Of a stretch of 64,000 nt of DNA, positions 25,779-36,183 are shown one piece after another. The notes beneath the pieces were generated by a model. That model saw only the letters and a program-made list of their open reading frames with translations. It searched no databases and was not told the DNA's origin. The DNA lies in assembly GCA_012719035.1 (NCBI GenBank), contig JAAYBD010000029.1, positions 41,940-105,939 on the forward strand, in the 5' to 3' direction. The position numbers and the translations under genes are program-made. The number at the start of each line of letters is the position of its first letter. Within the stretch, counting starts at the first letter, position 1. This DNA is from Clostridiales bacterium. Its GTDB lineage: Bacteria; Bacillota; Clostridia; Oscillospirales; Oscillospiraceae.

Positions 25779-27836
25779 TCAGTTAAGCGTACCGTCGTTT
25801 ATGACAAAAAGTTCGTCGATTCGTCTGCGGAGTCTCTCGTTTTCCGGCTTTGACAATTCCGGATCGTTTTTCAGAAGCTCCTGCGCCGCTTCCTGCGCGT
25901 CATGCAGAACCCGAATGTCAGTGCATAGATCGGCAATATGCATTTCAGGAAGTCCGTGCTGGCGGGAACCGAAAAAGTCTCCGGGACCGCGAAGCTTTAG
26001 GTCTTCTTCAGATATCTTGAAGCCATCGGAAGTCTGTTCCATGACCTTAAGTCTTGATTTTGAGATTTCATTGTCCACATCCGAAAACAGTATGCAGTAG
26101 CTTTTGTGAGTGCCTCGTCCGACACGTCCGCGAAGCTGATGAAGCTGGCTTAAACCGAAGCGTTCCGCGTTTTCAACCACCATGAGAGAGGCATTGGGAA
26201 CATCGACGCCCACTTCTATTACTGTGGTGGAAACAAGTATGTCAATCTCCCCGTCTACAAAGGCCTGCATCGTCCTATCCTTTTCCGAAGTCTTCATTTT
26301 GCCGTGGACACAGCCAACGCGTAGGTCGGGAAACACCTTGCTCTGAAGTTCGGCGGAATACTCTTTTGCGCTTTTGAGGTTTTGCGGGCGCTCCTCGTTT
26401 TCATCAATGGCAGGACATACAACGAAGACCTGTCTGCCGTCTTTGACCTGCTTGAGCATGAAGTTATAGATGCGCTCCCGCATATCCTCACCGACCGCGA
26501 AAGTGTCGACTTTCTTTCTGCCCGGAGGAAGCTCATCGATTATTGAAACATCAAGATCACCGTAAATTATCAAGGCAAGTGTGCGGGGAATAGGCGTTGC
26601 CGACATAACGAGTGTGTGTGGGCTATGGCCTTTTGCTATGAGCGCCGCCCGCTGGTTTACACCAAAACGATGCTGCTCATCGGTTATTACGAGAGCGAGC
26701 TTATTAAACTCTACGCTGCCGCTGAGAAGGGCATGAGTGCCGACAAGAAGATCCGCTTCGCCTTCTTTTACCGAAGCAAGAACCTCCCGTTTCTGCTTCG
26801 CGGTCATGGAGCCGGTCAGCTTAAAAACTTTGATTCCGAAAGGGGAGAGGAGTTCGCAAAAGGTTTTATAGTGCTGATTTGCAAGAATCTCTGTCGGTGC
26901 CATAAACGCGCTTTGAAGTCCTCCCTCGTACACGCACCATATACAGGCGGCGGCAACTATGGTTTTTCCGCTGCCTACATCGCCCTGAACAAGCCTGTTC
27001 ATAGCAGCACCTGAACTCATATCCCTTGCACATTCGGCAATTGCCCGCTTCTGGGCGCCTGTTAAGACGAAAGGCAGGCTTGAAAAGAAACGTTCCAGTC
27101 TGGGTGCAGTAACTGTTATGCCGCTTTTTTTGATTCTTGAGTTTTTCATTCGCGTGAGCGCGCAGGAAAGAACGAAAAGCTCCTCAAATATCAGCCGCCT
27201 GCGCGAAAGCTCCAGAGCCGTGTAATCGGAAGGAAAATGGATGTTTTCAAAAGCATATGGCGACTTGCAAAGCTGAGCTTTTTCAGCGACAGAATCGGGG
27301 AGAGCATCGGGAAGCTTTGCCGAACATTCATCAAGTCCGCGCCGTATCGCAGAAATGAGCATCTTCTGCGAAATACCCGATGTCAGACGATAAATAGGTA
27401 CAATGCGGCCTGTGAGCGAGTGCGGAGTGTCCTCCGGCTCAAACAAGGGATTTATCATCGAACGGCGCTGACCTTCAAGCGTTACCTTTCCATAGAAAAC
27501 ATAGGACTTGCCCATTTGAAGCTGATAGCGGATATAGCTTTGATTGAAATATGTAACATCTATCGAACCGCTGTCATCAACGATTCTGAACTTCACAAGC
27601 TCCATTCCGCGGCGAATCCTGCTCAAAGTAGGCTCGTCCGCGATTACAGTGCGGACGCAGGCGGATTCTCCCTGTTTAAGCGCCGCGATAGGGACGGTTT
27701 TTGTCCTGTCCTCGTATGTGCGCGGGAAAAAACAGATCAAATCGCGAAGGGTACTTATGCCTAATTTCGCAAGAGAGTCCGCACGCTGCTGACCTATACC
27801 TTTAAGATATCTTATGTCATCAGATAGCTCTGCCAT
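25779..27836 (-). CDS. recG: ATP-dependent DNA helicase RecG
   Basis: A 685-residue branch-migration helicase for stalled forks and recombination intermediates. The N-terminal wedge/OB domain is followed by a helicase core with Walker A VQGDVGSGKT, VGTHALLSG, the DEQH box in ITDEQHRFGV, SATPIPRTL and the motif VI region QLRGRVGRG. I chose ATG 27836 behind GGAGGTG; the track's longer start adds 21 residues without a ribosome site. Length is normal for RecG. Confidence 0.96.
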   Translation of the reverse strand: MAELSDDIRYLKGIGQQRADSLAKLGISTLRDLICFFPRTYEDRTKTVPIAALKQGESACVRTVIADEPTLSRIRRGMELVKFRIVDDSGSIDVTYFNQSYIRYQLQMGKSYVFYGKVTLEGQRRSMINPLFEPEDTPHSLTGRIVPIYRLTSGISQKMLISAIRRGLDECSAKLPDALPDSVAEKAQLCKSPYAFENIHFPSDYTALELSRRRLIFEELFVLSCALTRMKNSRIKKSGITVTAPRLERFFSSLPFVLTGAQKRAIAECARDMSSGAAMNRLVQGDVGSGKTIVAAACIWCVYEGGLQSAFMAPTEILANQHYKTFCELLSPFGIKVFKLTGSMTAKQKREVLASVKEGEADLLVGTHALLSGSVEFNKLALVITDEQHRFGVNQRAALIAKGHSPHTLVMSATPIPRTLALIIYGDLDVSIIDELPPGRKKVDTFAVGEDMRERIYNFMLKQVKDGRQVFVVCPAIDENEERPQNLKSAKEYSAELQSKVFPDLRVGCVHGKMKTSEKDRTMQAFVDGEIDILVSTTVIEVGVDVPNASLMVVENAERFGLSQLHQLRGRVGRGTHKSYCILFSDVDNEISKSRLKVMEQTSDGFKISEEDLKLRGPGDFFGSRQHGLPEMHIADLCTDIRVLHDAQEAAQELLKNDPELSKPENERLRRRIDELFVINDGTLN

Positions 27837-27900
27837 ATCGCACCTCCATTTGACGCCTTTTCTTGGAAGAATTCCGCTGTTTCGATGTTGCATTTGCATA

Positions 27901-27975
27901 TTATACCATAGCCGCGAAGCGGCATTATGGTATATGTATTTTAATCCTGTATAATGACTGCGGTCATTATACCAT
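27901..27975. repeat. Dispersed two-hairpin repeat, inverted copy
   Basis: Hairpin B comes first (TATACCATA-GCCGC-GAA-GCGGC-ATTATGGTATA), then a spacer matching the reverse complement of the 3.2-kb array spacer, then hairpin A (TATAATGAC / GTCATTATA). It is one unit of the family at 3240 in the opposite orientation. Confidence 0.8.
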
Positions 27976-28103
27976 AAAAAGCCGGAATATGTAAAATATA
28001 CGTGATTAGGGGATATTTTAGCACTATATAATATCGTTTTCGGAGAAACATTTTTGTTTGTATTTCGTCAAACAACTAAGAAAAAATTAAGGAGAACCCG
28101 CCG

Positions 28104-28577
28104 ATGAAAAAGATTGTCATACTTTTAAGCTGTGCCCTGCTTGTCATATCTCTTGCAGCCTGCGGAAGTGGAAAAAACACCGAGGCAAAACCCGGAGACA
28201 CGATGAGTCTTGAAGAAATATTCGACAGTATACTCAAAGATGTCGATGGTATGCCGGAAGTTTCAGAAACCGAAGTAACAGATGAAAATTATCACTATTA
28301 CCTGTTTATAGAGCCTGTTGAAGGCGCCGAGGCCCTTGCAGCAGACAGCATTATAAACGCGGTACCGCATTCTGCTGTTCTCCTTCGTCTGCCGGAGGAA
28401 GCTGATGCGTCTAAGGTTGCTGAGGATATTGAAAAAAACGCCAATCCCCGCAAGTGGATATGTGTCGGTGCCGAAAAGACTATTGTCAAAGCTCACGGCA
28501 GCACGATTTTGCTGGTTATGTCATTTACAGACACAGCAGATAAGATTGCCTCGAATTTTGATGCTCTCTGGGCATAG
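28104..28577 (+). CDS. Small lipoprotein of unknown function
   Basis: A 157-residue protein with a lipoprotein signal peptide ending in the lipobox LAAC (cysteine about residue 20), so it should be lipid-anchored on the outer face of the membrane. The mature part is acidic, with an EEIFDSIL segment and two similar alpha/beta stretches; I do not recognise a family beyond general resemblance to DUF4358-like clostridial lipoproteins. Ribosome site TTAAGGAG precedes ATG. A terminator follows. It is flanked by two copies of the dispersed repeat. Confidence 0.82.
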   Translation: MKKIVILLSCALLVISLAACGSGKNTEAKPGDTMSLEEIFDSILKDVDGMPEVSETEVTDENYHYYLFIEPVEGAEALAADSIINAVPHSAVLLRLPEEADASKVAEDIEKNANPRKWICVGAEKTIVKAHGSTILLVMSFTDTADKIASNFDALWA

Positions 28578-28599
28578 AAATGAAAACAGGAAAAGTGGA

Positions 28600-28634
28600 G
28601 ATGCCATACAGGATAATATACTGTATGGCATTTT
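28600..28634 (+). terminator. Terminator of the lipoprotein gene
   Basis: ATGCCATACAG and CTGTATGGCAT form an 11-bp stem with a 9-base loop, followed by TTTTC. Confidence 0.85.
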
Positions 28635-28649
28635 CGCAGCAAAAAGCGC

Positions 28650-28678
28650 TTGCATATATCCGCCTGCAGTGGTAAAAT
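28650..28678 (+). promoter_or_regulatory. Promoter of tRNA-Gly
   Basis: TTGCAT, a 17-bp spacer and TAAAAT, with a TG one base before the -10 (TGGTAAAAT), ending 19 bases before the tRNA. Confidence 0.75.
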
Positions 28679-28696
28679 AGCAAACACATGATATCT

Positions 28697-28770
28697 GCGG
28701 GTGTAGTTCAATGGCAGAACATCAGCTTCCCAAGCTGAATACGTGGGTTCGATTCCCATCACCCGCTCCA
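28697..28770 (+). tRNA. tRNA-Gly (anticodon CCC)
   Basis: A 74-base cloverleaf with encoded CCA. Acceptor arms GCGGGTG / CACCCGC, discriminator T, D arm with TTCAATGGCAGAA, anticodon arm TCAGC-TTCCCAA-GCTGA giving anticodon CCC, and T arm GTGGGTTCGATTCCCATC. U73 is typical of bacterial tRNA-Gly. Confidence 0.96.
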
Positions 28771-28774
28771 AAAC

Positions 28775-28818
28775 CGTTTCTATAGGATCAATTTATGGTA
28801 TCCTATAGAAACTTCTTT
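28775..28818 (+). terminator. Hairpin after tRNA-Gly
   Basis: GTTTCTATAGGAT and ATCCTATAGAAAC form a 13-bp stem, followed by a T-rich stretch. Confidence 0.75.
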
Positions 28819-28852
28819 GTTTATAATAGCATTTGCTTTGTCTTAGTGCACA

Positions 28853-28945
28853 TGGTATAATGACCGCAAAGCAGTCATTTACCTTTATTTAGATCATATA
28901 TATCATAACGCTGCTTTCGCGGCTATGGTGACCGCAGTCATTATA
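28853..28945. repeat. Dispersed two-hairpin repeat, diverged copy
   Basis: Contains TGGTATAATGACCGCAAAGCAGTCAT (hairpin A, partly decayed), an A/T spacer and ATCATAACGCTGC...GCGGCTATGGTGA (hairpin B). It has the same order as the 3.2-kb array but with mismatches; a further half-copy of hairpin A (ACCGCAGTCATTATAC) follows. Confidence 0.75.
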
Positions 28946-29081
28946 CAGGGTTAAAATACATATACTATTGCCCTATACATGCAGTAAAATTTAAGCAGAC
29001 GAACGCCGCGGCACTTACATAATTAGTTAAAAAATATTTACAATAACTCTCTGACATTAAATAACATAAGGAGGCAGCAAA

Positions 29082-29318
29082 ATGTGTTGTAAAAATTGTG
29101 AAACTCAAATTGTTGAAGATTCGGATTTTTGTCCTGAGGATGGGGTTATGCAAAGCCCGGATTGTGCACAGAATTCCAAGAAAAAGGCAAAGCCGTTTTA
29201 TAAAGAATGGTGGGTTTGGACAATTGCCGGCGCTACCACAGTAATCAGTATAGCAGTATTGTTGACCTATAGGAAAGACAAACGGTTATATAAAAAAGTA
29301 CTCGACCGTATAATATGA
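29082..29318 (+). CDS. Small membrane protein with degenerate zinc-ribbon head
   Basis: A 78-residue protein. The N-terminus has CCKNC followed 11 residues later by FCPEDG, resembling a zinc ribbon whose last cysteine has been lost. One membrane helix (WWVWTIAGATTVISIAVLLTY) follows a lysine-rich linker, and the tail is basic. Ribosome site AAGGAGGC is strong. No family recognised. Function unknown. Confidence 0.72.
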   Translation: MCCKNCETQIVEDSDFCPEDGVMQSPDCAQNSKKKAKPFYKEWWVWTIAGATTVISIAVLLTYRKDKRLYKKVLDRII

Positions 29319-29503
29319 TATTAAAAAACCGCCCTCTGTGTTTCGGCACCGGGGGCGATATCTGATAAGGGCATGGAAAGCATAAACTTAAATCTTGAAA
29401 AAACTCAGTCATTTTTAATATCAAAAGTTTACGTGCTGATTTAAACAACTGGCACCATCTGTTATGATTTTCCAAAGTTTAAAACCGAGTGAACAAGTTA
29501 GAA

Positions 29504-29538
29504 AGCCCCCATGGAACTAAATCCACGGGGGCTGCTTT
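29504..29538. terminator. Bidirectional terminator-like hairpin
   Basis: AGCCCCCATGGA and TCCACGGGGGCT pair over 12 positions with one mismatch; T-rich tracts lie on both sides. It separates the plus-strand small gene from the minus-strand GlsB-like gene. The rest of 29319-29578 shows no gene. Confidence 0.75.
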
Positions 29539-29578
29539 TAGTTGTGGCTGCAAGAAAAATGTGTGCCTTTTGCAGCTA

Positions 29579-29839
29579 TTATCTTACTCGACCTCTTTTA
29601 ATCAGATTGATAATTGCCAACAGCACGACAGATCCTAAAAGTGCAACGAGAAAACTCTTTAGGTTGAATCCGGTTATATCCCATCCGCCGAGATAATTCA
29701 TTAGAAAACCGCCGATAAATGCACCGATGATACCAACAATGATATTTGCGAATGCCCCCATTGTGGCATTCTTTTTCATAATGATACTTGCGACCCAGCC
29801 AGCCAGTCCACCAAGTACGATCCAAGATAAAATTCCCAT
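29579..29839 (-). CDS. GlsB/YeaQ/YmgE-family stress membrane protein
   Basis: An 86-residue protein with three membrane helices and glycine-rich packing motifs. The family signature GILSWIVLGGLAGWVASIIM at the start and GIIGAFIGGFL in the middle identify the transglycosylase-associated (GlsB/YeaQ/YmgE) family, general-stress membrane proteins of unknown biochemical role. Ribosome site GAAAGAAGG is acceptable. It is the downstream neighbour of the holin-like gene, separated by a terminator. Confidence 0.92.
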   Translation of the reverse strand: MGILSWIVLGGLAGWVASIIMKKNATMGAFANIIVGIIGAFIGGFLMNYLGGWDITGFNLKSFLVALLGSVVLLAIINLIKRGRVR

Positions 29840-29928
29840 ATTTAGCCTTCTTTCAATAGTAATTTCATTTGCTATATATTTATTTTAACACGCTAATAAA
29901 TTTTTATTATATTTTATATATATAATAG

Positions 29929-29968
29929 AAAAGGCTCAATACTATTAGATAGTGTTAAGCCCTTTTAT
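29929..29968 (-). terminator. Terminator after the holin-like gene
   Basis: On the minus strand AAAAGGGCTTAACACTAT and ATAGTATTGAGCCTTTT form an imperfect stem followed by a T/A tract. Confidence 0.7.
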
Positions 29969-30033
29969 TATAAGCAATAATGCGAAAATTACTCAAAGTC
30001 GAATATACGATTTATTTGTTCTGTATTTAATAG

Positions 30034-30231
30034 CTATAATCTTTTGGCGTCAGTGGGATTATTTAGAATGCCAAAAGCTATCAGTATTGTTCCGATGGCG
30101 TCAAGCACTGCGGTAAATGTACTATGGGTTATGCCGGCCTTTTCGGGAAGTCCAAAAGCTGATGCTATAATCCATAACGCGCCTGCCACCGATACCCACA
30201 GCGCCCAGCTTTTAAATCGATTTTGTTTCAT
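30034..30231 (-). CDS. Holin-like small membrane protein (orphan)
   Basis: A 65-residue protein with two membrane helices and a charged tail ending in ILNNPTDAKRL, the ILNNPTD ending typical of small phage holins of the phi LC3/Hol44 type. No endolysin, tail or packaging gene is near, so it is a stand-alone gene and may be a phage remnant or serve in cell-wall turnover. Ribosome site AGGAGGT is excellent. Holin identity is by motif only. Confidence 0.65.
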   Translation of the reverse strand: MKQNRFKSWALWVSVAGALWIIASAFGLPEKAGITHSTFTAVLDAIGTILIAFGILNNPTDAKRL

Positions 30232-30259
30232 TATTATACCTCCTGTTAAATGTTAGAAA

Positions 30260-30525
30260 ATTATACGGGTAGGACAGCCGTCTCCTTATGGGTGATTGAC
30301 TATAACTAATAACTCGGCATGCCGTCATATCTATAGCTCTTCCGACTGCAAACGCTTTCTCAAAATTATATGTTGGGCAAGTTGCATTAATGACCGATTT
30401 ACGGTCTTTAGAATCCTGTTTATGCTGGGTGTATAGGAGAATGGGAGTACTTTTCTTGAATAATAATTAGATAAATGCAGGCGAAAGCCGCCTCTCCTTG
30501 GAAAGACGGCTTTCGGTTTTTGTTA
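30260..30525 (+). other. Non-coding gap with an orphan plus-strand terminator; possible small RNA
   Basis: The 317-bp gap has no ORF. CGAAAGCCG and CGGCTTTCG (30482-30515) form a stem followed by GTTTTTGTT on the plus strand, though both flanking genes are on the minus strand. AGCCGTCT (30276-30283) is complementary to AGACGGCT (30504-30511), allowing an alternative pairing that would break the terminator. GACCG-ATTTA-CGGTC is another small hairpin. A small RNA or an attenuated leader is inferred, not shown. Confidence 0.4.
30347..30361. promoter_or_regulatory. cre-like site upstream of the holin-like gene
   Basis: TGCAAACGCTTTCTC resembles the CcpA cre consensus (TGNAANCGNTNNCA type) with about two mismatches. 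Confidence 0.3.
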
Positions 30526-30548
30526 TTTGGATTGTAATTTAGATAAGT

Positions 30549-31718
30549 TTAGCCGATAAAATGCTGTGTCCAGTAGTTGCCGTCGGCAACATATCCGACA
30601 CCGATCTGCGTGTAGGAGGCATTTAAGATATTTGCCCTGTGTCCGGGTGAATTCATCCAAGCGTCCACAACTGCCTTAGGTGTTGCATAGCCCATAGCTA
30701 TGTTCTCGCCGGCTGTTCTATAGCTGATACCAAAAGAGCGGATCATATCGAAGGGAGAACCGTAAGTGGGGCTTGTGTGTGAAAAATACCTGTTATCATG
30801 CATGTCCTGTGATTTTGCCCTTGCCACATCGGAGAGCTTTCCGTTAAGGGTGAGAGGAGCAAGACCGTTCGCAGCGCGCTGCTCGTTTACCAGAACTACA
30901 ACCTGCTGTTCAAAGGACAGATTATCGATATTTCCGTTGTCTGTCGGTTCTGTACCGCTGTTGTCAGTGGGTGAAGGCTTAGGAGTTTCCGGCTTTTCGG
31001 AAGGCTTAGGAGTTTCCGGTTTACCGGAAGGCTTAGGAGTCTCCGGTGCAGGAGTGCCGGGATTTTTGGGCTGACAGTTACCAAATATATTTGCATTTAT
31101 ACCGTATTTTGCAAAAATATTGTTCAAGTAGCTGAAAGGTGCCTTGCTGGTGTATGTATTCGAGCCGATATTGAATACTGTTCCGCACTGCTTTCCGGCG
31201 GTAACACAGCTGTTTGTTGTGCAGTCAGCTTTTGCTGTGCAGTTGTCCTTTGTCGCACAGTCAGTTTTTGCTGTGCAAGTGCTGTCCTTTGCCTTGACCG
31301 GAGTTGTTGCTTCGGGAACTGCCGCCGGCTGTTTCTGGACAGCGTTTGTAGAATTGCTTTCTTTTGTAGTCGTGTTGATGTTAGAATTCTGTTTTACGGC
31401 TTCCTGAACCACGTTGGCTGTCGGTGCAGGTTCAGATGAGGGAACTGCTGTTTCCGTTTTGCCGCAGTCCGACTTATTATCCGACGGTGCCGAAGTGCCG
31501 AAGAGATCAAGACCGTTGAAAAGCGAATTTAGGTCAATACCATTTAAGTATTCAGAAATCTTAGCATTTGAACATGCGGAGCCTGCGTTTGCCAGACCGT
31601 TATTTCCCGTACATGAAGAACCCCATGTAACCGAAGCTGCCGAAGCATTTACCACCAAGCTTGAGACCATGAGTACCGATGACAGGATGACAAGAATTCT
31701 TTTCTTTAGATTTTTCAT
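30549..31718 (-). CDS. Secreted CAP-domain protein with Cys-rich and Pro-rich linkers
   Basis: A 389-residue exoprotein. A signal peptide covers about residues 1-27 (ending VNASA). Then comes a region with many cysteines including irregular TAKxDC repeats, a PETPKPS linker repeated three times, and a C-terminal CAP/SCP domain (about 265-389) with LVNEQRAANGLAPL, the CAP histidine in YFSHTSP, GENIAMGY and WMNSPGHRANIL. YkwD-type CAP proteins are extracellular; their biochemical role is unsettled. ATG 31718 is chosen because AAGGAGGTGACC, a near-perfect anti-16S match, precedes it; the track's earlier start lacks one. Confidence 0.92.
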   Translation of the reverse strand: MKNLKKRILVILSSVLMVSSLVVNASAASVTWGSSCTGNNGLANAGSACSNAKISEYLNGIDLNSLFNGLDLFGTSAPSDNKSDCGKTETAVPSSEPAPTANVVQEAVKQNSNINTTTKESNSTNAVQKQPAAVPEATTPVKAKDSTCTAKTDCATKDNCTAKADCTTNSCVTAGKQCGTVFNIGSNTYTSKAPFSYLNNIFAKYGINANIFGNCQPKNPGTPAPETPKPSGKPETPKPSEKPETPKPSPTDNSGTEPTDNGNIDNLSFEQQVVVLVNEQRAANGLAPLTLNGKLSDVARAKSQDMHDNRYFSHTSPTYGSPFDMIRSFGISYRTAGENIAMGYATPKAVVDAWMNSPGHRANILNASYTQIGVGYVADGNYWTQHFIG

Positions 31719-31738
31719 TAGGTCACCTCCTTGCGGTA

Positions 31739-31766
31739 ATTGTAACACTTTTGTAACTATTATCAA
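31739..31766 (-). promoter_or_regulatory. Promoter of the CAP-domain gene
   Basis: On the minus strand TTGATA (31761-31766), 16-bp spacer and TGTTACAAT with an extended -10 (TACAAT at 31739-31744). Confidence 0.75.
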
Positions 31767-31892
31767 CCTGTAAATGTTGCCAGACACTACGCGATAAAGG
31801 ATGAAAATAGGCAAAAAGAGGTCTATAAGTTTTGATCTGACAGAGGCTGTCATTGGGACACAGGCGGTGCCGATAGGAATACAGAAAAATAG

Positions 31893-31929
31893 AAAAAGCA
31901 GACTTCCTTTATATGAAAGTCTGCTTTTT
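31893..31929. terminator. Bidirectional terminator after gatD
   Basis: AAAAAGCAGACTT and AAGTCTGCTTTTT form a perfect 13-bp stem with A and T flanks. The rest of 31767-32004 shows no gene. Confidence 0.88.
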
Positions 31930-32004
31930 ACCGTGCAATTAAATTGCGGCTATGTTGAATTCTCAGTTGATTTGAATGGATTTTTGCCGGAGCTGAACTG
32001 TGCA

Positions 32005-32754
32005 TCAGCCGGAAACCGGCGACTGTTTTTCCAATCTGTTTACCATATAGTCGTGAGCCGAAATTTCAAGTCCGTCATCCAGGGGAGGAAGCTCCGCATC
32101 AGGATAACGGCGCGAAAGAGCGGTTTGTAGTATAAAATCAGCAAATCCAGGGTTTTTGGGGAGCATTGGACCATGGCAATATGCCCCAAAAACATTTTTA
32201 TAACGCGCGCCCTCCGTAAGATCTTCGCCATTATTGCCGAAGCCGTTCAAAATCGTGCCGAGGGGAGATACGTTTTTACCGAGATAGGTTTTGCCGCTGT
32301 GATTTTCAAAGCCGACTACGGTAGAAGCGCCGCTTAAATCAGTGCATTTGAACATATAGTTGCCTATTGTACGGACATCTGAGCCGACGGTGTGCATATC
32401 CAGCGCACCGATAAAGTCATACTGCTCTCCTGCATGGGTGAGATAATATTGACCCATCATCTGATAGCCGCCGCAGATACAGAGAAAGACCTTTTCGTCC
32501 TCAACAGCCGCAAGAATTTCATTGGACTTACCGTTATGCAGGTCTGAAAGCAGAACCTCCTGCTCAAAGTCCTGTCCTCCGCCAATGAAAAAAAGATCAA
32601 ATTGTGTGAAGTCCGCAGAAGCACCGATGGGAAGTTTCGTGATTTCAACCTCAATGCCGCGCCATTCAAGGCGCTTTTTCAGACAGAGAATGTTGCCCGT
32701 ATCTCCGTAGAGATTCAATACATCCGGGTAAAGGTGGCAGATATTAAGCTTCAT
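32005..32754 (-). CDS. gatD: Lipid II isoglutaminyl synthase, glutaminase subunit GatD
   Basis: A 249-residue class I glutamine amidotransferase of the CobB/CobQ type that feeds ammonia to MurT for amidation of the D-Glu carboxylate in lipid II. The nucleophile Cys94 lies in FLCICGGYQ, the same position as in Staphylococcus aureus GatD, and the catalytic histidine is in YCHGPMLPKNP (about residue 194). The opening LNICHLYPDVLNLYGD is family-typical. It lies 11 bases after murT with an AAGGGGG ribosome site; the two subunits form one complex. Confidence 0.95.
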   Translation of the reverse strand: MKLNICHLYPDVLNLYGDTGNILCLKKRLEWRGIEVEITKLPIGASADFTQFDLFFIGGGQDFEQEVLLSDLHNGKSNEILAAVEDEKVFLCICGGYQMMGQYYLTHAGEQYDFIGALDMHTVGSDVRTIGNYMFKCTDLSGASTVVGFENHSGKTYLGKNVSPLGTILNGFGNNGEDLTEGARYKNVFGAYCHGPMLPKNPGFADFILQTALSRRYPDAELPPLDDGLEISAHDYMVNRLEKQSPVSG

Positions 32755-32765
32755 GTTTGACCCCC

Positions 32766-34136
32766 TTATTCCCAGAACTCTTTGCCGCCGAAAGCAGCGC
32801 TCATTTTGGATCGCAAATCCATCATGGCTGAGTATGTCGGCATTATTACAACAGGCAGGATCTGTTTTTCCATTGCCTTTATCAGGGAATCGTAGTCATC
32901 AAAAATTTTAAGCTTGCTTTCGTTAATTCCCGCATATTTAAGGCGCACTGCCATATCGGCGGAGCGTATTCCGGAGACATATATTTCATCGATAAACTCG
33001 TCCATATCGGCAAGCTTTTCAAAATTTACGTCCCATATCCATGAAATATCCCTGCCGTCGGCACTGTTGTCGTTAAGGCAGCAAACGAAAACAGTTTTCT
33101 CCGAAAGGCTTGAAAGGTAATTAAGAACCTGATTACAGCCCGCAGGGTTTTTGACCAAGATGATACGCGCTGTATGCCCTCCCAAATCAAACTGCTCCAT
33201 GCGTCCAAAGCCGCAGCTGAAGGTCGCTATCGCGCTCTTTGCAGTTTCGCGCTTAAAGCCGATAGCTTCTGAAACCGCGAGTGCCCCCACAGCGTTGTAG
33301 ATATTATAGCCGCCGGGGAGATTTATGACGATTTCCTCACTGTCTCCGAAGACGCTGACCCGTACGGTAGTTGAGCTTATGCCCGTATCGAGTATCTCTG
33401 TGACGGAAACCTGCGTTTCGGGGCGTTTATATCCGCAGTTTGGACAGTAAAAGCCGCCCAAATGCCCGAAAGTATGGTAGCTGTAGTCATATTCGTGCTT
33501 GCATTTGATGCAGTGGGGTGCGTCAGATACCTCGCTGACAGGGTCATTGTAAATTGGAACATCCACGCCGAAGAACATGACTTTATTTGGGATTTCGGTT
33601 GCTATAGATGCTGTTAGAGAGCAGTCTGCATTGAGACAAATGACCGCATTCGGAGAATTTTTTATTCCGATGAGTATATTTTCCAAAGTGTGTGTTACTT
33701 CACCATAACGGTCGAGCTGATCGCGGAATACATTGGTTACAAGCACTACGGAGGGGTTTATCAGACGGCAGACCTCTTTTGAGGCGGCTTCATCACATTC
33801 GATGACAGCGTATTCCTTTTTCGGTTTGCCCGTCAAGGTGGAATTTTCAATAAATATGGAGGTTATGCCATTGATAAGGTTTGCCCCCGAACGATTGGCA
33901 AAATAGGAGGCACCGGATTTAGCGAAGATTTCCTCGATAATTCTTGAGCTTGTCGTTTTGCCGTTCGTTCCCGTAATTAAGACGCATTTTACGTCCTTTG
34001 CGAGATAACCGAGCAGCTCCGGACAAATTTTAAGCGCAATTTTACCGGGGATTGCCGTACCGCCGCGCCCTAAAAGCCGAAGTAATTTGATTGCGATTCT
34101 ACAGGCGGAAACCGCCAAAAAAACTCTGATTTTCAT
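32766..34136 (-). CDS. murT: Lipid II isoglutaminyl synthase, Mur-ligase subunit MurT
   Basis: A 456-residue Mur-ligase-like ATPase that activates the D-Glu of lipid II for amidation with GatD. The ATP-binding ITGTNGKTTSSRI is near residue 55; a four-cysteine zinc ribbon (HCIKCKH and FYCPNCGY) is inserted in the central domain, diagnostic of MurT; the DUF1727 C-terminal domain follows. Its start MKIRVFLAVS matches the family opening, yet there is no Shine-Dalgarno sequence and an extended -10 box lies only 9 bases upstream, so the mRNA looks leaderless or nearly so. Confidence 0.95.
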   Translation of the reverse strand: MKIRVFLAVSACRIAIKLLRLLGRGGTAIPGKIALKICPELLGYLAKDVKCVLITGTNGKTTSSRIIEEIFAKSGASYFANRSGANLINGITSIFIENSTLTGKPKKEYAVIECDEAASKEVCRLINPSVVLVTNVFRDQLDRYGEVTHTLENILIGIKNSPNAVICLNADCSLTASIATEIPNKVMFFGVDVPIYNDPVSEVSDAPHCIKCKHEYDYSYHTFGHLGGFYCPNCGYKRPETQVSVTEILDTGISSTTVRVSVFGDSEEIVINLPGGYNIYNAVGALAVSEAIGFKRETAKSAIATFSCGFGRMEQFDLGGHTARIILVKNPAGCNQVLNYLSSLSEKTVFVCCLNDNSADGRDISWIWDVNFEKLADMDEFIDEIYVSGIRSADMAVRLKYAGINESKLKIFDDYDSLIKAMEKQILPVVIMPTYSAMMDLRSKMSAAFGGKEFWE

Positions 34137-34145
34137 ATCTTTTGT

Positions 34146-34173
34146 ATTATATCACTCATATTCCCGATTTCAA
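34146..34173 (-). promoter_or_regulatory. Extended -10 promoter directly on murT
   Basis: On the minus strand TTGAAA (34168-34173), 16-bp spacer and TGATATAAT (TATAAT at 34146-34151). The distance from -10 to the murT ATG is 9 bases. Confidence 0.75.
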
Positions 34174-34191
34174 CCAAAACATTGAAAACAA

Positions 34192-36183
<1,992 letters not shown>

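Noticed and set aside
30034-31718. Prophage or phage lysis cassette
   Set aside because: Only a holin-like gene is present; the neighbouring CAP protein is not an endolysin and no structural genes occur.
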